DNA of 10,527 nt from Paraktedonobacter sp036384215 (GTDB lineage Bacteria; Chloroflexota; Ktedonobacteria; Ktedonobacterales; Ktedonobacteraceae), in contig DASVMX010000385.1 in NCBI GenBank assembly GCA_036384215.1, positions 1 through 10,527 on the forward strand, read 5' to 3'. Both the position numbers and the translations under genes were made by a program. The notes beneath the pieces were generated by a model, which worked only from the letters and a program-made list of their open reading frames with translations, had not been told where the DNA came from and searched no databases. Shown here in pieces: positions 1-5,513 of this stretch. Numbering within the stretch: the stretch's first letter is position 1; each line of letters begins with the position of its first letter.

Positions 1-96
1 CTGAAATAAAGAAGAGGGAGCACGGTCCTTTGAGCACACCGGGAGCTGCGGCTCCCGGTGTGCTCAAAGGACCGTGCTCCCTCTTCTTTATTTCAG
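1..96. repeat. 46-bp perfect inverted repeat with 4-nt loop (possible bidirectional terminator or fold-back contig end)
   Basis: Positions 1-46 and 51-96 are perfect reverse complements around the loop TGCG. The GC-rich core (about 16-81) is flanked on each strand by a T-rich tail (TCTTCTTTATTT), so it could terminate transcription in both directions. The right arm contains the last two codons and the TAA stop of the minus-strand peptidase gene (88-96). The left arm therefore carries a copy of that gene end. The window starts exactly at the left edge of the repeat, so the true palindrome may be longer. A 46-bp stem without a mismatch is unusually long for an ordinary terminator. The alternatives are a dispersed palindromic repeat or an assembly/amplification fold-back. 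What is seen is the symmetry; the role is inferred. Confidence 0.9.
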
Positions 97-1233
97 CAGC
101 ATCTCGCTGGCTTCAACACACGCACGCCCGATTTGCGCAAGGCCGGAGCCAAGCGGGGAGATGTGGAGAAATTCTTGCAGGGTGTGCGCATGTTCTCCGT
201 GGGTGACGCCGATGCAGACGGAGGGGATGTTGAGGCTGATGGGGATATTAGCGTCGGTGCTCGATGAGCCGTAGTGGGGTTCGATGCCCAGCCACTGGAG
301 CACCTGGCCAGCGAGCTGGACCAGTGGATCGGAGAGGTCGCGCTCGCCCGCGGGGCGTTCGCCCAGCACGGTGATTTCCGTTTGCAGACCCGCTCCTGCC
401 TTCTGTTCGATGATTGCGCGCGCTTCCTCGGCCAGCCTGTTCAGGGACTCGATGTCGATGGAGCGCAGGTCGAGCAGGGCGGAGGCCTCGGCGGCGATGG
501 TGTTGACGCTTGTGCCGCCTTCGATGATTCCGACGTTGAAGGTCGTTTTGGGGTGCTGGGGAACCTGGAGATCGGACAGCCCGGCGATGATGCGGCCCAG
601 GCCGTGGATCGCGCTGGGCGTGCCAAACGAACCATACGAGTGCCCGCCGGGTCCGCGCACGGTGATGCGCCAGCGTTTGGAGCCAACCGCGCCATGGGTG
701 ATATGACCCAGACCACCGTCGATCACCAGTACCGCGCCCAGGTTCGCGCGATAGCGTTCAACCGCGGTTCTCGCGCCTAGCAGGTTGCCCAGCCCTTCTT
801 CGCCGACATTGGCTACCGCGATCACATCGGTGGCTGTCTTGATTTTGAGCTCGTCGAGCAGGTCAATGGTGTGGAGCATGGTGGCCACGCTGGCGCTGTT
901 ATCGCTGATGCCCGGGCCGTGCAGCGTATCACCTTCGCGCCTGGTGACAATGGGCGTCGAGGCCGGAAAAACGGTGTCGATGTGAGCCATAAGCATCAGC
1001 AGCGGTGCGTCGCTTTTCTTGCCTTTGCGCCTGACATAGACATTGCCGACTGTGTCGATCTCCGGGGTATAGCCGCGCTCCTGCCAGAGCGACGCCACGA
1101 ATTTCGCGCGCTCAAACTCCTGGCCGGTGGGCGCTGGCACCTCGCAGATACGCCGGGTCAGGTTGGCAATTGCCTCCACATGAGTCTGGGCCACAGCTCG
1201 CAGCCGTTCAAAATCGAGAGAAGTAGTCGCCAT
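88..1233 (-). CDS. M20 family metallopeptidase (PepT/ArgE-like Zn hydrolase)
   Basis: A 381-aa cytoplasmic hydrolase of the M20/M25/M40 clan, expected to use two zinc ions to cleave small peptides or N-acyl amino acids. The motifs are in family order. AHIDTVFP gives the first metal ligand H84 and catalytic D86. GISDNSAS carries the bridging D111. GEEG has the catalytic base E145 and ligand E146. VIDGG has D172. The inserted dimerisation domain (about 180-290) begins with VRGPGGHSYG, with H198 at its usual place. HAHTLQEF near the C-terminus supplies the last metal ligand, probably H350. There is no signal peptide. The ATG start is preceded by AGGAGG, which lies inside the final codons of the upstream dehydratase (gap 5 nt), so the two are probably translationally coupled. 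The stop lies in the right arm of the terminal palindrome. The substrate cannot be told from sequence; tripeptidase, carboxypeptidase or deacylase are all possible. Confidence 0.9.
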   Translation of the reverse strand: MATTSLDFERLRAVAQTHVEAIANLTRRICEVPAPTGQEFERAKFVASLWQERGYTPEIDTVGNVYVRRKGKKSDAPLLMLMAHIDTVFPASTPIVTRREGDTLHGPGISDNSASVATMLHTIDLLDELKIKTATDVIAVANVGEEGLGNLLGARTAVERYRANLGAVLVIDGGLGHITHGAVGSKRWRITVRGPGGHSYGSFGTPSAIHGLGRIIAGLSDLQVPQHPKTTFNVGIIEGGTSVNTIAAEASALLDLRSIDIESLNRLAEEARAIIEQKAGAGLQTEITVLGERPAGERDLSDPLVQLAGQVLQWLGIEPHYGSSSTDANIPISLNIPSVCIGVTHGEHAHTLQEFLHISPLGSGLAQIGRACVEASEMLLK

Positions 1234-1238
1234 GATGT

Positions 1239-2207
1239 TTATTCCTCCTGCAACGCTTTCCCGTAGATCAGCGGGTCAACGTTGCCGCCGCTGACAATAC
1301 AACACACGCGCTTCCCGGCGAAACGTTCAGGTTGAGCCAGGACCGCTCCCAGAGCCAGCGCGCCGGTTGGCTCAACCTTGAGATTGAGCGCGAAATACGC
1401 GCGCAGGGCCGCCAGAGTTACGGCATCGGGTACTTCTACAATATCGGCAATGCCCTGGCGCAAGATTTCCCAGTTGAGTTTGCCCAGCGAGAGCGTCCGG
1501 GCGCCATCGGCCACGGTCTGCGGCTCCTGTTCATTGCTGACCAGGTGGTCCGCGCGCAGAGAACGGGCGGCATCGTTGCCCGGCTGTGGCTCCGCGCCTA
1601 CAATTTCCAGGCGCACGTTCAGGTGGTCGCGCGCGACAATCTGGCCGGCTGAGATGCCGCCGCCGCCGATTGGCACGACCAGGGTATCGAACTCTCCCGC
1701 CGCCAGGATCTCCCGCCCCAGCGTCGAATTGCCCGCTACCACGCGATAGTCATCGTACGCGTGCGCCTCAAACGCGCCCTCCTGCTCGGCCAGTAACTGG
1801 CGCACCCGCTCGGCTCGACTGATCTGGCGGGTATCGATCAGATCAGCAATGCCACCATAGCCCTGCACCGCGGCAATCTTCACGCGGGCCGAGGTCGCGG
1901 GCATGACTATCGTGCTGCTCTTGCCCAGCAACTGACTGGCATAGGCCACCGCCTGGCCGAAATTGCCAGACGAGGCCGCGACCACGCGCACCTGCGGAAT
2001 GCTGGCAAGCAAATTATAGGCCGCGCGAAACTTGAAGCTGCCCGTATGCTGAAAGGTCTCACTGGCAATCGTCAGATCGCAGCCCAGGCGGGCCGAAAGC
2101 GCTGGAGCAGGCAGAAGGAAGGTCGGACGAAGAAAGCGCGGCAGCGTCTCCCAGACCGTATCCAGGTACGATCCAGTCAACTCCGGCGCGCTGCTGTAGT
2201 TGGGCAT
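1239..2207 (-). CDS. PLP-dependent threonine/serine dehydratase (fold type II)
   Basis: A 322-aa enzyme from the chosen ATG. It belongs to the tryptophan-synthase-beta (fold type II) PLP family, which deaminates L-threonine or L-serine to a 2-oxo acid and ammonia. Landmarks are HTGSFKFRAA with the PLP lysine K59, the substrate loop SSGNFGQAV at 79-87, the phosphate-binding loop GGGG at 181-184, and SGGN at 306-309 near the pyridine nitrogen. There is no C-terminal ACT domain, so it resembles the short catabolic or racemase-like members rather than the isoleucine-inhibited biosynthetic enzyme. A TTG at 2237 would add ten residues. I prefer the ATG at 2207 because GGGGG sits 10 nt upstream, but the spacing is long and the choice is not certain. 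It is the first gene of a two-gene operon with the M20 peptidase. Serine racemase or hydroxyaspartate dehydratase activity cannot be excluded. Confidence 0.88.
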   Translation of the reverse strand: MPNYSSAPELTGSYLDTVWETLPRFLRPTFLLPAPALSARLGCDLTIASETFQHTGSFKFRAAYNLLASIPQVRVVAASSGNFGQAVAYASQLLGKSSTIVMPATSARVKIAAVQGYGGIADLIDTRQISRAERVRQLLAEQEGAFEAHAYDDYRVVAGNSTLGREILAAGEFDTLVVPIGGGGISAGQIVARDHLNVRLEIVGAEPQPGNDAARSLRADHLVSNEQEPQTVADGARTLSLGKLNWEILRQGIADIVEVPDAVTLAALRAYFALNLKVEPTGALALGAVLAQPERFAGKRVCCIVSGGNVDPLIYGKALQEE

Positions 2208-2249
2208 GGTATGCAAACCCCCATCGTGGATTTCCAATTGGTTATGAAT

Positions 2250-2278
2250 ATTGTATCATGCCACGCTAAAGGTGTCCC
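2250..2278 (-). promoter_or_regulatory. Predicted sigma-70-type promoter of the dehydratase-peptidase operon
   Basis: On the minus strand GGGACA (-35-like, 2273-2278) is separated by 17 nt from TACAAT (-10-like, 2250-2255). Spacing is ideal and the -10 matches consensus at five of six positions. Initiation near 2243 would give a leader of about 35 nt before the ATG at 2207, and would also leave the alternative TTG at 2237 within the transcript, only a few nt from its 5' end. That short distance slightly favours the ATG. Confidence 0.5.
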
Positions 2279-2363
2279 TGGCTCGAACATATAAAAAGGT
2301 GGGTGTTGTGCAAGGGGCACACCGGATGAGCTGATCCGATAGCATTCAATTAGTACGGGGAAT

Positions 2364-2388
2364 CACAATGGAGGCAAGCTCCGTTGTG
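2364..2388 (+). promoter_or_regulatory. Leader hairpin enclosing the start codon of a small ORF
   Basis: CACAATGGA (2364-2372) pairs with TCCGTTGTG (2380-2388), nine pairs including one U-G wobble, around the loop GGCAAGC. The ATG at 2368-2370 of the possible 48-aa leader ORF lies inside the stem, so folding would hide that start. No T-run follows, so this is not a terminator. Confidence 0.4.
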
Positions 2389-2514
2389 CCCTCTTCGAGG
2401 ACACAAAAGCCAGAGAAGCCAGTTGTAGCAAAGATCCAGCCGATTCCGGTAAAAAAGTTGTCTCTCAGACGTGGAAGATGGCGTATCCTAAATATTGAGA
2501 GGAGAAGGAGATGA
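2368..2514 (+). CDS. Possible small leader ORF, 48 aa, Pro/Lys/Arg-rich
   Basis: ATG at 2368 is preceded by GGGG at 7-nt spacing. The frame stays open to a TGA at 2512-2514, seven nt before the ATG of the glycosyltransferase. The predicted peptide is basic, with a KPEKPVVAK stretch in the middle and an ERRRR tail. That tail is encoded by the purine-rich DNA that is also the Shine-Dalgarno region of the next gene. I see no membrane segment, no Cys and no known domain. Codon use (many AGA/AGG) is unlike the neighbouring genes, which argues against long-standing protein-coding selection. It could be a translated leader that couples initiation of the next gene, or chance. It does not look like a typical precursor for the downstream radical SAM enzyme, as it lacks Cys and a clear core region. 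Confidence 0.25.
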   Translation: MEASSVVPSSRTQKPEKPVVAKIQPIPVKKLSLRRGRWRILNIERRRR

Positions 2515-2521
2515 GGTTTTT

Positions 2522-3286
2522 ATGATGAGTTTACCTTTCAATGAAACTGTGACACTGATTATTCCGGCTCTGAATGAGGCGGAGTCTTTGCGGGGGTTGT
2601 TGCCGGAACTGGCTCCGTTTGGGATTCGACGAGTGATTGTGGTGGATAACCGGAGCACTGATGAAACGGCTGCGGTGGCGCGCGAACTGGGGGCGTGTGT
2701 GGTGAGCGAGCCGCGCCGGGGCTATGGACAGGCGTGCTGGTGTGGCGCGCAGGCTGCTCTGAAACTGGGCGCGGAGGTGCTGGTCTTTATGGATGGCGAT
2801 GGCAGTGACGATCCTGCGGATCTGCCGGCGATGTTGGCCCCCCTGGCCGAGGAGCGCGCTGACCTGGTGCTGGGTTCGCGTGTGACCAGGCGCGCTGAGG
2901 CTGGCGCGGTGCCTGTGCAGGCTCGCTTTGGCAACTGGCTGGTCTCTCGTATACTCAACCTGATGTATGGAACTCAGCTACGCGACATTGGTTCGTTTCG
3001 CGTTGTGCGCGGCAGGGCTTTGCTGGCATTGCAGATGCGCGAGATGACCTTTGGCTGGCCTGTGGAGATGCTGGTGAAGTCCGCTCGCGCGGGTTATCGG
3101 ATGGTGGAGGTGCCGCTGCACTATCGCCGGCGCAAGGCGGGCCATTCGAAGGTCGCGGGCACGCTGGTGGGGAGTGTGCGCGCTGCCTGGGCAATGCTGC
3201 GCACGACCTTTCGCTATGCTGGCAGAAAACTGGCGGTTCCGGTGAGTTATCAGCAGCGGACACAAGGCCATACTGTGATGGAATAG
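2522..3286 (+). CDS. GT2 family glycosyltransferase (polyprenyl-phosphate sugar synthase-like)
   Basis: A 254-aa GT-A fold enzyme resembling DPM1/polyprenyl-phosphate-hexose synthases, which transfer a sugar from a nucleotide sugar to a lipid phosphate on the cytoplasmic face of the membrane. The N-terminus has TLIIPALNEAES (11-22), followed by VVDNRSTDET with the nucleotide-binding D42. DGDGSDDP at 91-98 holds the metal-binding DxD. RDIGSFRVVRG (154-164) and GWPVEMLVKSARAGY (178-192) are acceptor-side motifs. YRRRKAGHSK (201-210) is a basic loop typical of this subfamily. There is no C-terminal membrane pair, so it would be a soluble or peripheral form. An in-frame TTG at 2495 exists, but the ATG at 2522 has purine-rich GAGG five nt upstream and starts at the usual family N-terminus. 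A tandem ATG at 2525 is also possible. It is the first well-supported gene of the six-gene operon, 12 nt before the next gene. The sugar is unknown. Confidence 0.88.
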   Translation: MMSLPFNETVTLIIPALNEAESLRGLLPELAPFGIRRVIVVDNRSTDETAAVARELGACVVSEPRRGYGQACWCGAQAALKLGAEVLVFMDGDGSDDPADLPAMLAPLAEERADLVLGSRVTRRAEAGAVPVQARFGNWLVSRILNLMYGTQLRDIGSFRVVRGRALLALQMREMTFGWPVEMLVKSARAGYRMVEVPLHYRRRKAGHSKVAGTLVGSVRAAWAMLRTTFRYAGRKLAVPVSYQQRTQGHTVME

Positions 3287-3298
3287 GAGGGAGTAAGT

Positions 3299-3985
3299 AT
3301 GTCTCAAGCTGATACCGCGCTGGTGATTATGGCCCGTTTGCCACGCCTGGGACAGGTGAAGACGCGCCTGGCGGCCTCTTTGGGCGCTGACGCGACGCTG
3401 CAACTGTACCGGGCTTTTCTGACAGACCTTGCTCTGCGTTTCGCCCCGGCTCGCGATTGCGCGCTGCACTGGGCCTATACGCCAGACAGCAGCGCTTTCG
3501 CGGACGAACTGGCGGAGCTGGTTCCTGGCAAAGCCGCTGGCACCTGTTTTCCCCAGCGTGGGACCGATTTCGCGGATCGTCTCTACCAGGTTGTACGCGA
3601 AACGAGCGAGCGCGGCTTTGTCCGTACAATTATCATTAGCTCCGATTCGCCGCAGGTGAGTGCCCGGCTGATCTCTCAGGCCCGGCGAGCGCTGGAGGAG
3701 TATGACGTGGTGCTGGGGCCAGCCGAGGATGGCGGTTATTATTTGATCGCCCTGCGCGAACCGCATGATCTTTTTACGGGTATTCCGATGAGCACCGATC
3801 AGGTTTTGCGGTTAACCATAGCCAGGGCGCGAAATATGGCGCTTGCGGTCCATCTGCTGGAACCGCTGTTTGATGTTGATGAACTATCCGATTGCCTGCG
3901 CCTGGCTCGTATGCTTCAAGTGGAGCCGGGCCTGGCGCCCACGACTGCCGCCTGCATTTTCCAGGTTATAAAGGAGCTGGTATGA
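3299..3985 (+). CDS. TIGR04282/DUF2064-type nucleotidyl- or glycosyltransferase
   Basis: A 228-aa GT-A-like protein related to CofC-type nucleotidyltransferases and to the family named 'rSAM/selenodomain-associated transferase 1'. Diagnostic stretches are MARLPRLGQVKTRLA (11-25, nucleotide loop with KTRL), ISSDSPQ (113-119), VLGPAEDGGYYLI (138-150), MSTDQVL (164-170) and FDVDELSDC (191-199). Length is normal for the family. AGGAGG lies just upstream of the ATG. Its stop overlaps the next gene start (ATGA), which argues for co-translation with the radical SAM enzyme. Databases often label this family as arsenosugar biosynthesis glycosyltransferase. I see no ArsS- or ArsM-like partner in the window, so that label should not be carried over. 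It may activate or transfer a sugar used by the flanking glycosyltransferases. Confidence 0.85.
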   Translation: MSQADTALVIMARLPRLGQVKTRLAASLGADATLQLYRAFLTDLALRFAPARDCALHWAYTPDSSAFADELAELVPGKAAGTCFPQRGTDFADRLYQVVRETSERGFVRTIIISSDSPQVSARLISQARRALEEYDVVLGPAEDGGYYLIALREPHDLFTGIPMSTDQVLRLTIARARNMALAVHLLEPLFDVDELSDCLRLARMLQVEPGLAPTTAACIFQVIKELV

Positions 3986-4986
3986 CCACGACAAGTATTC
4001 TGACCCTGCCGCGCTCGATCTATATTGAACCAACCAGCCGCTGCAATGAACTCTGCCAGCAGTGTCCGCGCACGCTTCTTTCGCGCGAGGACGACCGCGA
4101 CCTGAGCTTTGAGCGCTTTCGCGAGATTGTCGACCAGTTCCCGGTTCTCGAACGGGTGGTGCTGCACGGGTTGGGGGAGCCGCTACTGAATAAAGAGCTG
4201 CCTTTGATGATTCGCTATCTCAAAGAGCGCGGGGTGTACGTACTGTTCAACTCGAATGGCATCCTGCTCAATGAGAAGCGCGGCCAGGCGTTGATTGACG
4301 CGGGCCTGGACGAGTATCGCCTGTCAATGGATGGCGCGACACGTGAGACCTATGCCCATGTGCGCGGGGTTGACGCCTTTGAGAAGATCTGGCGCAATGT
4401 GGGCAAGTTTATTGCCATGCAGAAGGCGCAGAACGCCAGCAAGCCGGCTGTCTCGCTCTGGTTTACCGCCATGCGCGAGAATCTGCACGAACTGCCTGCC
4501 CTGGTTGAGCTGGCGCGCGAGCACGAGGTGCCGGAAGTCTACCTGCAACGCCTGGTCTATTTCGAGCAGGGGCTGGCAGCTTCACAGCAGGCGCTGTTTC
4601 ACCGTTCTACGCCCGAAGAATTGGCGCTTATTCGCCAGGCCGAGCGGGCCTGCCGAAACTATGGCATCAAGTTTAACGCTGCCGGGACTGCTTCGCCACT
4701 CCAGAGCGTGACGCGCGATTTTGGTGCCCGCCCCTGGTCCGGCTGCCAGCGCCCATACGCTTTGACCTATATCACGTCCAGCGGCAATGTGCTCTCGTGC
4801 TGCTTCGCGCCCTTTGGCCATCGCAGCGCCCGCGAGTACTACGAGGAGCGTGTGCTGGGCAATGTTTTTCAGGAGTCGATTGAGCAGATCTGGAACGGCG
4901 AACGCTATAACGCATTCCGGCGCGCCTTTGAAAGCGACGCGCCCGCGCGCCATTGTTCACAGTGCGGCGTTAACTGGAGCTATTAA
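3982..4986 (+). CDS. Radical SAM protein with SPASM-like C-terminal domain
   Basis: A 334-aa cytoplasmic enzyme. The radical SAM cluster motif CNELCQQC supplies C21, C25 and C28, close to the N-terminus after the strand SIYIEPTSR. HGLGEP at 62-67 is the SAM-binding GGEP-like motif, and FNSNG (89-93) and LSMDGA (114-119) are the usual later strands. The C-terminal part has SGCQRPY (C255), SSGNVLSCCF (C273, C274), the spacer GNVFQESIEQIWNGERY and HCSQC (C325, C328). This is the layout of a SPASM/twitch-like domain binding one auxiliary Fe-S cluster, but with fewer Cys than the seven-Cys peptide-maturase type. The ATG overlaps the previous stop (ATGA) and has AAGGAG five nt upstream. The long in-frame extension to 3892 overlaps the previous gene and is not used. 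The substrate is unknown. No convincing peptide precursor is nearby, so a sugar, lipid or protein target is more likely. Confidence 0.9.
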   Translation: MTTTSILTLPRSIYIEPTSRCNELCQQCPRTLLSREDDRDLSFERFREIVDQFPVLERVVLHGLGEPLLNKELPLMIRYLKERGVYVLFNSNGILLNEKRGQALIDAGLDEYRLSMDGATRETYAHVRGVDAFEKIWRNVGKFIAMQKAQNASKPAVSLWFTAMRENLHELPALVELAREHEVPEVYLQRLVYFEQGLAASQQALFHRSTPEELALIRQAERACRNYGIKFNAAGTASPLQSVTRDFGARPWSGCQRPYALTYITSSGNVLSCCFAPFGHRSAREYYEERVLGNVFQESIEQIWNGERYNAFRRAFESDAPARHCSQCGVNWSY

Positions 4987-5032
4987 TCGCCGGGGCTATC
5001 CGAGGTGATTTTGGAGAGAGGATATCCTGTCC

Positions 5033-5479
5033 ATGTCTGTTGAAGACCAGGAAGCATGGTTAGAACACTATCGTTTTGAGAAATACCTTCTGGACCTCTG
5101 CATTGTGACTCTGGAGCGCGGAGGCGTGACATCGAATATGCTGACGCGCCAGTTTCTCCCGCCGGTCGATGCCTGGTGTGTGCCCAGGTATCCAGAAAAG
5201 ACGCTGATTTTACCACCAGAGGCGAATCTATTGTCCGAACTCAGAGCCTTTGTGCAACAAAACCACGTGGTTCTCCAGGAAGCGGACGCCTGGTTGGGCA
5301 CGTGGATCAATCCGTTTACACGCTGCTGCCACCTGGATGTGACTGAACTGTACCCCGACTTTGACGCGGCTCGCCAGGAAGCGCTCAAGCACAGCCGGGT
5401 GCTGGCTCTCTATAACTGTATGCATGATCAAACCGTCTATCTCCACGCCGAGCCGGTAGAGGGCAGGATGATGGCATGA
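5033..5479 (+). CDS. Uncharacterised 148-aa protein in glycosyltransferase/radical SAM operon
   Basis: A soluble 148-aa protein that I do not recognise. It has a mixed composition with no signal peptide or membrane segment. Notable parts are an acidic, aromatic N-terminal helix (1-30), a region rich in Pro, and a central strand-turn section WLGTWINPFTRCCHLDVTEL (87-106) with adjacent Cys98-Cys99. A helix rich in Ala and Lys (111-121) follows, and then LALYNCMHDQTVYLH (124-138). Five Cys in total (23, 49, 98, 99, 129) are more than usual for a small cytoplasmic protein, so metal or thiol chemistry is possible but not shown. The start has GAGAGG about 11 nt upstream. It lies 46 nt after the radical SAM gene and 34 nt before the GT-C gene on the same strand, so it is probably co-transcribed. 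Intact reading frame and codon use like its neighbours support a real gene. Confidence 0.75.
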   Translation: MSVEDQEAWLEHYRFEKYLLDLCIVTLERGGVTSNMLTRQFLPPVDAWCVPRYPEKTLILPPEANLLSELRAFVQQNHVVLQEADAWLGTWINPFTRCCHLDVTELYPDFDAARQEALKHSRVLALYNCMHDQTVYLHAEPVEGRMMA

Positions 5480-5513
5480 ACATTGGTAAAGTAACTAGAA
5501 AGGCTTTTCAATC

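Larger units (their letters stand above)
2208..2521. other. Divergent intergenic region
   Basis: This stretch separates the minus-strand dehydratase operon from the plus-strand glycosyltransferase operon. It holds the minus-strand promoter at 2250-2278, an AT-rich TATAAA at 2290-2295 that could be a plus-strand -10 (no convincing -35 seen), a 9-bp hairpin at 2364-2388 and a possible 48-codon ORF. If the TATAAA is used, the glycosyltransferase mRNA would have a leader of about 220 nt, long enough for leader-based regulation. I see no recognised riboswitch class or T-box. Confidence 0.5.

Noticed and set aside
2368..2514. Small ORF as a RiPP precursor for the radical SAM/SPASM enzyme
   Set aside because: No Cys, no leader-core boundary, no transporter or protease nearby, and three genes lie between it and the radical SAM gene or its partners. 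Kept only as a possible leader ORF.
2978..3766. 262-codon open frame on the minus strand across the GT2 and TIGR04282 genes
   Set aside because: It is antisense to two genes with clear family motifs, spans their junction, and its translation shows no domain. GC-rich coding DNA often leaves such open frames.
3299..4986. Arsenosugar biosynthesis cluster
   Set aside because: Only the TIGR04282 family name points that way. No ArsS- or ArsM-like protein is present.
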